A DNA stretch of 7,311 nucleotides from a bacterium (GCA_024206195.1 JAAGZO010000849.1:1-7311), one strand, 5' to 3'; shown: positions 1-4,622, counted from the stretch's first letter. Numbers and translations are program-made. The notes: generated from the sequence alone by a model not told the origin.

Positions 1-167
1 GGAGTGGGAGTGGGAGTGGGAGGTGGAGTAGGAGTTGGGGTGGGAGTTGGAGTTGGAGTAGGAGTGGGAGTTGGAGTTGGAGTAGGAGTGGGAGTTGGAG
101 TGGGAGTTGGAGTTGGAGTTGGAGTTGGAGTTGGAGTAGGAGTGGGAGTGGGAGTTGGAGTTGGAGT
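1..167 (+). repeat. GGAGTN hexanucleotide tandem array (array 1)
   Basis: From base 6 to 167 there are 27 uninterrupted-in-phase copies of a 6-base unit, NGGAGT, and the array continues to the left edge. The variable base N is T 14 times, G nine times and A four times, never C. Only two other departures are seen: AGG for AGT at 21-23 and GGT for AGT at 39-41. The unit length is a multiple of three, so gain or loss of copies would not shift a reading frame. The strand is almost free of C. Closely spaced GGG runs at 6-20 could support a G-quadruplex. The array ends abruptly just before a ribosome binding site. Confidence 0.97.
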
Positions 168-173
168 AAATAA
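3..173 (+). CDS. Low-complexity [Trp/Gly/Arg]-Ser repeat protein, C-terminal part
   Basis: This frame is open from the left edge and ends at TAA 171-173. It reads as alternating Ser with Trp, Gly or Arg and finishes Ser-Trp-Ser-Lys. The start lies outside the window. I chose it because array 2, in an ORF with a clear coupled start, encodes the same dipeptide pattern. The competing frame (from base 1, ending at 201) reads as Gly-Val repeats followed by NKTTNIKEKP and overlaps the next start by ATGA. In that frame the variable base is silent, so it remains a serious alternative. I recall low-complexity Gly/Ser-type ORFs beside homologues of the next gene in other phages, which fits a real product. 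Function unknown; possibly unstructured. Confidence 0.42.
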   Translation, partial: SGSGSGRWSRSWGGSWSWSRSGSWSWSRSGSWSGSWSWSWSWSWSRSGSGSWSWSK

Positions 174-197
174 AACAACAAACATAAAGGAGAAACC

Positions 198-455
198 ATG
201 AAAAAGATCGTAGAACAAGTAGAAACAGAAGGTTTAGAAAAACTGCTAGGAGAAAGAGTTACGCTATTTTGTTGTAGGTACATCTACACAGGTAGGCTTA
301 TAGGGGTTAACGATAACTGCGTTCTTCTTACAAACTGCGGAATAGTTTACTCTACTGGAGATTTTAATGACAAAGAATGGAGCGAATACCAAAAACTACC
401 ACACGATTGGTACGTTGCTACTCAATCGATTGAAAGCTTTGGGATTTTGAAATGA
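198..455 (+). CDS. Conserved small phage protein ('RYIYTGRLIGV' family)
   Basis: An 85-residue protein. The start is set by AAGGAG at 187-192, five bases before ATG. The central segment (about residues 16-50) has the pattern VTLFCCRYIYTGRLIGVNDNCVLL followed by IVYSTGDF, which I recognise as a recurrent small phage protein whose members typically end, as here, with 'IESFG'. The alternating hydrophobic pattern suggests a small beta-barrel with an Sm-like look: a turn after YTG, then short strands. That fold guess is inference. No catalytic motif is visible and the family's role is unknown to me. It lies between the two Ser-repeat ORFs and shares its stop with the next start (ATGATGA at 452-458), so translation is probably coupled. 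Confidence 0.88.
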   Translation: MKKIVEQVETEGLEKLLGERVTLFCCRYIYTGRLIGVNDNCVLLTNCGIVYSTGDFNDKEWSEYQKLPHDWYVATQSIESFGILK

Positions 456-619
456 TGAATCATAATCAAAAATATTGGTCTTGGTCTGGGTCTAGGTCTT
501 GGTCTGGGTCTAGGTCTTGGTCTAGGTCTTGGTCTGGGTCTGGGTCTGGGTCTAGGTCTGGGTCTTGGTCTAGGTCTGGGTCTAGGTCCTGGTCTGGGTC
601 TGGGAGGGATGATGACTGA
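452..619 (+). CDS. Low-complexity [Trp/Gly/Arg]-Ser repeat protein
   Basis: A 55-residue ORF starting at ATG 452, which overlaps the stop of the preceding gene; a second ATG follows at 455. The first eight residues are MMNHNQKY. Then come 21 dipeptides in which Ser alternates with Trp (7), Gly (8) or Arg (6), and the tail is Gly-Arg-Asp-Asp-Asp. It is cationic and Trp-rich over the repeat with an acidic cap. The overlapping start and the stop immediately after the array support this frame. The Gly-Leu frame is open but has no ATG before the array, and the third frame is broken by TAG codons. There are no family features. An RNA- or membrane-binding disordered peptide is possible but speculative. 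Confidence 0.6.
   Translation: MMNHNQKYWSWSGSRSWSGSRSWSRSWSGSGSGSRSGSWSRSGSRSWSGSGRDDD
476..601 (+). repeat. GGTCTN hexanucleotide tandem array (array 2)
   Basis: There are 21 in-phase copies of NGGTCT. N is G eight times, T seven times and A six times, never C. The only other change is TCC for TCT at 587-589. Array 1 uses the unit NGGAGT, so the two differ by AG versus TC in the middle of the unit. As DNA they are not copies of each other, but they translate alike. Three GGG runs at 536-550 with 3-base loops could join a fourth at 560-562 in a G-quadruplex. Confidence 0.97.
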
Positions 620-692
620 ACAGCCAACGCCAAAGAGGCCGCGTAGCCAACACTGCGATAGATGTGAACATTATTTTAATATAAAGTTTTGA
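612..692 (+). CDS. Very short CxxC protein
   Basis: A 26-residue ORF: MTEQPTPKRPRSQ, then HCDRCEHYF and a short basic end. It begins inside the motif GATGACTGA (611-619), where the stop of the Ser-repeat ORF overlaps this ATG. The same junction recurs elsewhere in this block. GGGAGGG at 602-608 serves as ribosome binding site; ATG 609 in the same frame is an alternative but lies too close to it. A single CxxC could form half of a zinc site or mediate dimerisation. No family recognised. It could also be a remnant of a longer zinc-ribbon gene. Confidence 0.45.
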   Translation: MTEQPTPKRPRSQHCDRCEHYFNIKF

Positions 693-708
693 GAGGAGAT
701 TATTTTAG

Positions 709-987
709 ATGAGTAACGGCAAGCCGGATTATAGTTTTTGGGGATGCTCTGATGGAAAATGCTCCTTCAGAGAGAATAAAGGACAACGCACAAATGGAGG
801 CTGTAGCTGTGTAAAATCTCTGCGTTATTCGCCAGCAATACAACAGATAAAACTATTATTAAACCGCGCCGAGAAGCTCGAAGCCGTGTATGAGGCGGCG
901 AAAAAGTTCATTGATGAAGATTCTAAAAGTGATTTAACAGATTGGGAGAAACTTGAAAAAGCAATCAAAGAGGTGGGAGATGACTGA
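709..987 (+). CDS. Small Cys-rich phage protein with C-terminal coiled coil
   Basis: A 92-residue protein preceded by AGGAG at 694-698, ten bases before ATG. The N-terminal third contains four cysteines (CSDGKC...GGCSC) with the segment 'RTNGGCSC', a pattern I recall from many small phage proteins and likely a zinc-binding knuckle. The remainder, from about residue 42, is helical: 'LLNRAEKLEAVYEAAKKF' has heptad-like spacing and looks like a short coiled coil. A closely similar helix occurs in the product of 2106-2342, so the two share this module. Function unknown. The gene ends in Asp-Asp-stop and overlaps the next start by eight bases in GATGACTGA. Confidence 0.82.
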   Translation: MSNGKPDYSFWGCSDGKCSFRENKGQRTNGGCSCVKSLRYSPAIQQIKLLLNRAEKLEAVYEAAKKFIDEDSKSDLTDWEKLEKAIKEVGDD

Positions 988-1360
988 ATGGAAAACGCTA
1001 GAAGAGCTATGGCAAGGGGAGCCGATTGATGTGGACCTTAAAACATCTCGAAATAACCCATGCTGTATAGTTGCTCAAAAACCAAGCGGCTCATTTATTG
1101 GGTGGAATTTTCAAGAGAGCAGTATATCTGTTAACGTATATGAGCCAGCCAAACTCCACATCCCAGAAAAGAAGATGGTCCCAGCGTGGCCAATCCTACT
1201 TTATGATGGTGAAGATAAATCCTACCGCATGATGGCGGGCCAGCTATTTACATCTGAAGAATCTGCTAAAAACTATTTAAAAGAAAATTATTCCGATTGC
1301 ATAAAGTTCATCTCTCTAATCAAAGAATGGCCACCCATGATACCAGAGGAGGGGGAATGA
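980..1360 (+). CDS. Hypothetical phage protein
   Basis: A 126-residue soluble protein starting MTEWKTLEELW. I chose ATG 980 over an in-frame ATG at 953 because GAGGTGGGAG (970-979) lies just upstream and the start sits in the recurrent GATGACTGA junction; the upstream start would overlap the previous gene by 35 bases. An alternating pattern of aromatic and hydrophobic residues (SFIGWNF, MVPAWPILLYD) suggests a beta-rich domain. It is followed by a helical segment 'SEESAKNYLKENY' and an acidic Pro-rich tail. No motif or signal sequence is seen and I do not recognise the family. It overlaps the next gene by ATGA, so the two are probably translated together. Confidence 0.75.
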   Translation: MTEWKTLEELWQGEPIDVDLKTSRNNPCCIVAQKPSGSFIGWNFQESSISVNVYEPAKLHIPEKKMVPAWPILLYDGEDKSYRMMAGQLFTSEESAKNYLKENYSDCIKFISLIKEWPPMIPEEGE

Positions 1361-1641
1361 CTCTGGATTTGGACAAACTGCAAAAGCTATGTGATGAGGC
1401 TACGCCGGGGCCTTGGTGGCATCCTAGCGGAGACAAAGATATATGCCGCAATAACCCGATTGAGTCTGTAGGATGGGATCACAACAAGGGTAATTGGCAT
1501 CCGAACTCTGACAATAATTATAAATTCATAGCCGAAGCCCGCACCGCACTGCCGGAGCTTATTAGTAGAGTGAGGGAGCTGGAAAAAAAGATAGATATTT
1601 GGAGAGGGGTCTATGGATTAAAAGAAGAGGAGAGAGGATGA
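1357..1641 (+). CDS. Ead/Ea22-like phage protein
   Basis: A 94-residue protein starting MTLDLDKLQKLCDEATPGPW at ATG 1357, preceded by GAGGAGGGGG. A longer reading in the same frame from 1297 lacks this signal. The layout matches the Ead/Ea22-like family of lambdoid and other temperate phages: an N-terminal 'EATPGPW' motif, a variable middle, then 'FIAEARTALPELISRVRELE', a helix ending in a coiled coil. Their role is not established; Ea proteins lie in non-essential regions of lambdoid phages. Bases 1531-1560, encoding the AEARTALPEL segment, are clearly richer in G and C than the flanks, as if this module were acquired from another background. Overlaps the next gene by four bases. Confidence 0.86.
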   Translation: MTLDLDKLQKLCDEATPGPWWHPSGDKDICRNNPIESVGWDHNKGNWHPNSDNNYKFIAEARTALPELISRVRELEKKIDIWRGVYGLKEEERG

Positions 1642-1865
1642 CAAATAAAACAAACCCAAATGATTATGCCTTTGCAGCCACCTCGTGCGGAGAACCACAG
1701 CAAGTTTATCAAGAAGGCCTTACTAAACGCGAATATTTTGCCTCCTTAGCTATGCAGGGATATTTAGCTAACACTGCTCCCTCAACAATAATACCGTCAC
1801 CAGAAAGTGTCGCAAGGAAAGCATTACAATTTGCTGACGCCTTAATAAAAGAGCTAAATAAATGA
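1638..1865 (+). CDS. Small phage protein ('GLTKREYFASLAMQG' family)
   Basis: A 75-residue protein. ATG 1638 is preferred to an in-frame ATG at 1599 because GAGGAGAGAGG lies just before it and it overlaps the preceding stop by ATGA. The motif 'GLTKREYFASLAMQGYLAN' (about residues 29-47), followed by a Pro-containing linker and a helix 'VARKALQFADALIKEL', matches a small protein I recall from many prophages and phages. It is probably all-helical. Function unknown. Its first 15 bases, ATGACAAATAAAACA, are identical to the first 15 bases of the next gene. It overlaps that gene by ATGA. Confidence 0.84.
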   Translation: MTNKTNPNDYAFAATSCGEPQQVYQEGLTKREYFASLAMQGYLANTAPSTIIPSPESVARKALQFADALIKELNK

Positions 1866-2113
1866 CAAATAAAACATGCTCCAATGATCCGTTAGGTGAC
1901 CTTTGTGATGCCCTGCTAGATAGACTAGGTGACCCAGCCTCATACTGTAAAGGTCTAAACACCGTTACTATAGTTAATCTTGAAGTCAATGAACCCAAAA
2001 GAGTTCTTCCTATTTATAGAAGTAAAGCTCGTGAAGGTGGTACCGTACTTAACTTCTGTCCCTTTTGTGGTACCGATTTAAAGATGAGAAGAAGGGAAGT
2101 AGATCGTGACTAA
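1862..2113 (+). CDS. Small zinc-ribbon phage protein
   Basis: An 83-residue protein. The start overlaps the previous stop by ATGA, with only weak purine-rich sequence upstream, so it probably depends on coupling. The C-terminal part has 'FCPFCGTDLK', one CxxC knuckle typical of short phage zinc ribbons; Cys 6, 15 and 29 may supply further ligands. Just before it, 'YRSKAREGGTVLNFCPFCG' resembles other small phage proteins I recall. The tail is basic (MRRREVDRD). A nucleic-acid or protein contact role is plausible but not shown. It overlaps the next gene by eight bases in CGTGACTAA. Confidence 0.78.
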   Translation: MTNKTCSNDPLGDLCDALLDRLGDPASYCKGLNTVTIVNLEVNEPKRVLPIYRSKAREGGTVLNFCPFCGTDLKMRRREVDRD

Positions 2114-2342
2114 ACCCGATTATAAAAGCTTACGCTTTCATTTAGACAGCATAAATGAAACTGCATTTGATACGGCTTATGGTATAGACGGACAGTTTAG
2201 AGATGCTTTGTTTACCCTTATTAACCGAGCTGAAAAACTAGAAACAGCTTATGAACTACTACAAGATATTGCACCGTCTATGCTTCCTCCTGGACTCATT
2301 AAACGAAGAAGAGAAGTACTAAAGGATCTGAAGGATGACTAA
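2106..2342 (+). CDS. Hypothetical phage protein with coiled-coil helix
   Basis: A 78-residue protein starting at GTG: (f)MTKPDYKSLRFHLDSINETAFD. The GTG start is supported by GAAGGGAAG at 2091-2099 and by its place in the recurrent stop/start junction. The central helix 'LINRAEKLETAYELLQDIA' is close to 'LLNRAEKLEAVYEAAKKF' in the product of 709-987, although the codons differ strongly. The two genes therefore share an old module rather than a recent duplication. The protein lacks the Cys-rich head of that gene. It is soluble with no enzyme motif, and function is unknown. It ends Lys-Asp-Asp-stop in GATGACTAA. Confidence 0.78.
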   Translation: MTKPDYKSLRFHLDSINETAFDTAYGIDGQFRDALFTLINRAEKLETAYELLQDIAPSMLPPGLIKRRREVLKDLKDD

Positions 2343-2370
2343 GAACCCCTGGAGTAAGCATGCTAGATAG
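2335..2370 (+). CDS. Possible 11-residue ORF or remnant
   Basis: ATG 2335 sits in the junction GATGACTAA exactly as genuine starts do elsewhere in the block, with GAAGG just upstream. It encodes MTKNPWSKHAR and stops at 2368-2370. The next gene's ribosome binding site and start codon lie inside it. It may be a coupling mini-cistron or the surviving head of a gene cut down by deletion. It may equally be meaningless. Confidence 0.22.
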   Translation: MTKNPWSKHAR

Positions 2371-2692
2371 AAAAGAATGGATATATAGAGGATGGGCTGG
2401 ACACTTCCTCTGCTCCAATAGATGCTCATTTAGACTACACACATTAGTAGGGAAGTATAAGGTTTCTACCATCGGTGCCTACTACATGAGAGATATATAC
2501 GCAAACCCCATAGGAGATATGCAGCAAGTAGGATTAGATAGACACTACGAAACAATGGTCTTTGTTGGAGATGATAACTTCTCTAATATAGACTTTAACT
2601 GCTTTAAACATGAAGGAACCCCAGAAGAAAGCGATGAGAAAGCTAACAAGATGCACGATGAAATGTGTGTTAAATATGCGAGGAAGATATGA
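2360..2692 (+). CDS. Conserved phage protein ('RGWAGHF' family)
   Basis: A 110-residue protein with GGAG at 2351-2354, five bases before ATG. The motifs are 'IYRGWAGHFLCSNRCSFRLHTL' (about residues 8-29), 'KVSTIGAYY' and 'IGDMQQVGLDRHYETMVFVGD', followed by an acidic C-terminal region. This order, an aromatic RGWAGHF head with two cysteines, a VST(I/V)G strand and an RHYETMVF strand, matches a family I recall as common among phages and prophages and known only as hypothetical. It looks like a compact alpha/beta domain with no visible active site. Its product comes in at a normal length for the family as I remember it. It overlaps the next start by ATGA. Confidence 0.86.
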   Translation: MLDRKEWIYRGWAGHFLCSNRCSFRLHTLVGKYKVSTIGAYYMRDIYANPIGDMQQVGLDRHYETMVFVGDDNFSNIDFNCFKHEGTPEESDEKANKMHDEMCVKYARKI

Positions 2693-2883
2693 ATATATTC
2701 AAAAGAAACAAAGATCTAAGAGATAGACTTAGAGAATATCTGAAGAAAGAAATGAAACTAAAACAATTGGTAGTAAGTGAAACCACAGGAGACGATAGAA
2801 TGTTTCTTGTCGGATGTCTCGCTATGCTAGATAATCTAGAAAAGTTTCTGCTGGAAGATGAAGTGAAGGAACTGAAGAAATGA
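2689..2883 (+). CDS. Small charged hypothetical protein
   Basis: A 64-residue protein starting in an ATGA overlap with the preceding stop and preceded by GAGGAAG. It is rich in Lys, Arg, Glu and Leu: the head is 'RNKDLRDRLREYLKKEMKLKQL' (shown in part), then 'TTGDDRMFLVGCLAMLDNLEKFL' and an acidic-basic tail. It is probably two helices. The head resembles 'MLDKLREYLRS' at the start of the 34-residue ORF at 5903-6007. No known motif. It is coupled to the lipoprotein gene by ATGA at 2880-2883. Confidence 0.72.
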   Translation: MNIFKRNKDLRDRLREYLKKEMKLKQLVVSETTGDDRMFLVGCLAMLDNLEKFLLEDEVKELKK

Positions 2884-3119
2884 ATAAACAAATAATAGTT
2901 TTTAGTACAATGATGCTACTTGGCTGTAAGTATATGACGCCCAATTATTGCTGGGTAGCAGATAGAAAAGCAGCCCTTCCCGTCTTCTTTAAGTGCCTAG
3001 AAAAAATACCAAAAGGTCCAGAAAAAACAAAATATAATGACTGGGATGAAGTAATAGAAGAATGTAAGTTTGCAGCATTTGCTTTTACTAGGAAGAATAT
3101 TTGTGATGAAAAGAAATGA
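2880..3119 (+). CDS. Probable small phage lipoprotein
   Basis: A 79-residue protein. The N-terminus MNKQIIVFSTMMLLGC has a short basic head, a hydrophobic core and a lipobox-like LLGC, so cleavage before Cys 16 and lipidation are likely. The mature part has further cysteines at about residues 24, 39, 62 and 75 and the segment 'GPEKTKYNDWDEVIEEC', which resembles small phage lipoproteins I recall. The position at the end of a small-gene block and the size would suit an envelope-acting product. It lacks the Pro-rich character of Rz1 spanins, so I do not call it one. ATG overlaps the previous stop; AAGGAAC lies upstream. Two hairpins follow directly. Confidence 0.72.
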   Translation: MNKQIIVFSTMMLLGCKYMTPNYCWVADRKAALPVFFKCLEKIPKGPEKTKYNDWDEVIEECKFAAFAFTRKNICDEKK

Positions 3120-3120
3120 C

Positions 3121-3140
3121 TTGTTATCTATATATAACAA
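3121..3140 (+). repeat. Inverted repeat after lipoprotein gene
   Basis: TTGTTAT and ATAACAA pair perfectly over seven bases around the loop CTATAT. It begins two bases after the stop codon at 3117-3119. It is AT-rich and has no T run after it, so it is a weak transcription terminator at best. It may stabilise mRNA or bind a protein. Confidence 0.6.
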
Positions 3141-3145
3141 CTTAT

Positions 3146-3166
3146 GCTCCGAACCGGGGTCGGAGC
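3146..3166 (+). terminator. GC-rich hairpin, possible terminator
   Basis: GCTCCGA and TCGGAGC form a seven-base stem around ACCGGGG. It is followed by GCCCTTTG, only a weak T stretch. It lies between two plus-strand gene groups, in the only gap over 50 bases in this half. A partial terminator or processing site is the best guess. Confidence 0.4.
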
Positions 3167-3200
3167 GCCCTTTGTAAAAGGTTGTAAAGGAGAAGATACG

Positions 3201-3464
3201 ATGCTTGAATACTTGATAACAATTATACTCTTCTTTCTGGGCATCTTAATCGGCTACCTTTGGGGAGCTTCTTATTATTATAAGCCAGATATGATAAAGA
3301 GACTTGCTTGTCCTAGCTGTAAATATACTAGTTCATTAGGTACGTTTTCCTCACTTCGAAATTCTAATGAATATCACTGTAGATTTTGTCACAAGATATT
3401 TACACCTGAAGAGATAAGAGAAGCTGCAAGGAAGTTTAAAAGGGAAACGATATGGACCTACTAG
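3201..3464 (+). CDS. Membrane-anchored zinc-ribbon protein
   Basis: An 87-residue protein. I chose ATG 3201 because AAAGGAG (3186-3192) precedes it; the longer frame from 3144 would begin inside the hairpin. Residues 3-21 form one hydrophobic membrane segment (LITIILFFLGILIGYLW). The C-terminal part carries two knuckles, 'CPSC' and 'CRFC', about 25 residues apart, forming a likely four-Cys zinc ribbon, then a basic helix 'REAARKFKRE'. The topology by positive charges places the ribbon in the cytoplasm. Architecture is clear; role is unknown. Its end overlaps the next gene by 13 bases. Confidence 0.78.
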   Translation: MLEYLITIILFFLGILIGYLWGASYYYKPDMIKRLACPSCKYTSSLGTFSSLRNSNEYHCRFCHKIFTPEEIREAARKFKRETIWTY

Positions 3465-3655
3465 AAACATTCCAAACCATTATAAAAGACGGTGAACCCT
3501 ACACCGATCCAACGCTTACTAATGAAATATATAAAGATATTATGAAGCTAGTGGAAAATAAATCAAACCAAGACGCACTACTAGCAATAGCTAAGGTAGG
3601 TCTCTATATCGTACTGTTCACTATTAGGAAACAAAAGGAACATGACTGTACTTAA
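3452..3655 (+). CDS. Hypothetical protein
   Basis: A 67-residue protein starting MDLLETFQTIIKDGEPY, with a weak ribosome binding site (AAAAGGGAA, 3437-3445) and a 13-base overlap with the previous gene. It looks helical. 'ALLAIAKVGLYIVLFTI' near the C-terminus is hydrophobic but short and may be a buried helix or a weak membrane segment, followed by a basic tail. No family recognised. It overlaps the next gene by 14 bases, which suggests the three genes are translated as a unit. Confidence 0.66.
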   Translation: MDLLETFQTIIKDGEPYTDPTLTNEIYKDIMKLVENKSNQDALLAIAKVGLYIVLFTIRKQKEHDCT

Positions 3656-3986
3656 TACACTAAACTCACTGCTCAAATACTTCGCCTCTGGACCAGCTCA
3701 ATATTGCCAACGTAAAGCATGGGCTCCAAAGATATGCCCATACTGTAATAATACACAGATACTAGTAGATGAAATGGATCACCCCTACCTAAAAGGATTT
3801 ACAGCCTGGTACTGGTACTGCTCAGGGAAAGATAGTAAATGCTATGAAGATCTTCTAAGGAAAGAACTGATGGAGGAGTCTACAATCTTTTCACGACTTA
3901 AACGTCAACCTAGAGATGAAATGAGGTATACAATACCTTTTAAGATTCCTCACACAAACCCTCGAAAAACTTCTCTAAACAACTAG
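3642..3986 (+). CDS. Small Cys-rich, zinc-knuckle protein
   Basis: A 114-residue protein with AAAAGGA just before ATG 3642. Residues about 32-38 read 'CPYCNN', and a second Cys pair follows near 'YWYCSGKDSKC', giving a plausible zinc ribbon that spans an aromatic stretch 'FTAWYWYC'. Resemblance to a phage restriction-alleviation type Lar protein (CPFCG...C) is superficial and I do not assign it. The C-terminal half is basic. Its last 47 bases overlap the end of the convergent minus-strand gene. It is the last plus-strand gene before the control region. Confidence 0.72.
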   Translation: MTVLNTLNSLLKYFASGPAQYCQRKAWAPKICPYCNNTQILVDEMDHPYLKGFTAWYWYCSGKDSKCYEDLLRKELMEESTIFSRLKRQPRDEMRYTIPFKIPHTNPRKTSLNN

Positions 3987-4338
3987 TACTGCAAAACTCG
4001 TAGTAATAACTCTCTGTTAACTCTCTATATACCGGAGACAATTCAATCTTCTTAGGCTTGTCTACCATCTTGTTCCATACTTCTAAACCATTATAAGAAG
4101 AAAAGCCTACACTACTAATAACAGGCTCTCCACAATGATGACAGCCCGGTACACGCTCCCAGTCAAGGCTATTTATACAAGAAGGAACAACACAATACTT
4201 ATAATCACGATCAATGAAATGAGAATCAATACCATCATTACACCAAGAAAAACTCTTAGTAACATCTCCAATAAGACGATACCAATGACTCTGCTCCTCA
4301 TTGTCATCTATCTCCTTTAATACTTCCCAAAACCTCAT
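3940..4338 (-). CDS. Cys-rich hypothetical protein on minus strand
   Basis: A 132-residue protein starting MRFWEVLKEID. The start is well supported: GAGAGGAG precedes ATG on the minus strand (about 4347-4354). The N-terminal part is acidic and aromatic. A Cys pair 'PGCHHCGEP' (about residues 64-72) and a second pair 'FCSTSCLEKFF' near the end make a likely treble-clef or ribbon-type zinc site. Such 'CSxxC' ends resemble MYM/FCS-type fingers, but this is only a visual likeness. It is the only convincing minus-strand gene here and may be expressed separately from both flanks, for example as an early or lysogenic gene. That role is inference. Confidence 0.78.
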   Translation of the reverse strand: MRFWEVLKEIDDNEEQSHWYRLIGDVTKSFSWCNDGIDSHFIDRDYKYCVVPSCINSLDWERVPGCHHCGEPVISSVGFSSYNGLEVWNKMVDKPKKIELSPVYRELTESYYYEFCSTSCLEKFFEGLCEES

Positions 4339-4373
4339 GGCTAATCTCCTCTCTGATGGATTGGATCGCTCAA

Positions 4374-4400
4374 GGTATAGATAGATGAAAGATGAGTCAA
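4374..4400 (-). promoter_or_regulatory. Candidate sigma70-type promoter for minus-strand gene
   Basis: Read on the minus strand, TTGACT (4400-4395) is five of six to the -35 consensus and TATACC (4379-4374) four of six to -10. The spacer is 15 bases, shorter than the usual 17. Transcription would start near 4367 and leave a leader of about 30 bases containing GAGAGGAG. Confidence 0.35.
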
Positions 4401-4622
4401 GTTAGTTTGAGAGAGTGTAGGAATTTTATTAGGAAAATTGAAGACATAGAACTTATATTCCGTAAACAACAACCGATGACCCCCTACCCCCCTATAACCT
4501 ACTGTAATCACTAGGCTGTTAAATAAACTATATGTACTAACAAAACTTAACTTAACCATCATATCATTTATATAATCAATACACTAACATACACTACCAC
4601 TAGGTAAACTAACAATTTATCT

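Noticed and set aside
4..201. Gly-Val repeat ORF starting at GTG 4
   Set aside because: Kept as an alternative only. It is open beyond the left edge, so the GTG is not a start, and array 2 has a properly coupled ORF in the Ser frame. I cannot exclude it, because the variable base is silent here.
1..604. CRISPR array
   Set aside because: Units are six bases long and contiguous, with no spacers of 25-40 bases between longer repeats.
459..608. Gly-Leu repeat reading of array 2
   Set aside because: Open in frame with the 612-692 ORF, but it has no ATG, GTG or TTG start with a ribosome binding site before the array; the stop at 456-458 blocks any earlier start.
1768..1998. 76-residue minus-strand ORF
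   Set aside because: Covers the junction of two coupled plus-strand genes with recognisable family motifs; no upstream ribosome binding site on the minus strand.
2670..2891. 73-residue Ser/Phe-rich minus-strand ORF
   Set aside because: The composition is what results from reading the Lys/Glu-rich gene 2689-2883 backwards.
3144..3200. Upstream extension of the membrane zinc-ribbon protein
   Set aside because: It would start within a hairpin without a ribosome binding site and place basic, non-hydrophobic sequence ahead of the membrane segment; ATG 3201 has AAAGGAG.
4135..4320. 61-residue plus-strand ORF
   Set aside because: Antisense to the well-supported minus-strand gene, with no ribosome binding site and a composition typical of a complementary frame.
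4341..4562. 73-residue minus-strand ORF ahead of the minus-strand gene
   Set aside because: No ribosome binding site before ATG 4562, low-information composition, and it runs through the likely promoter and leader of 3940-4338.
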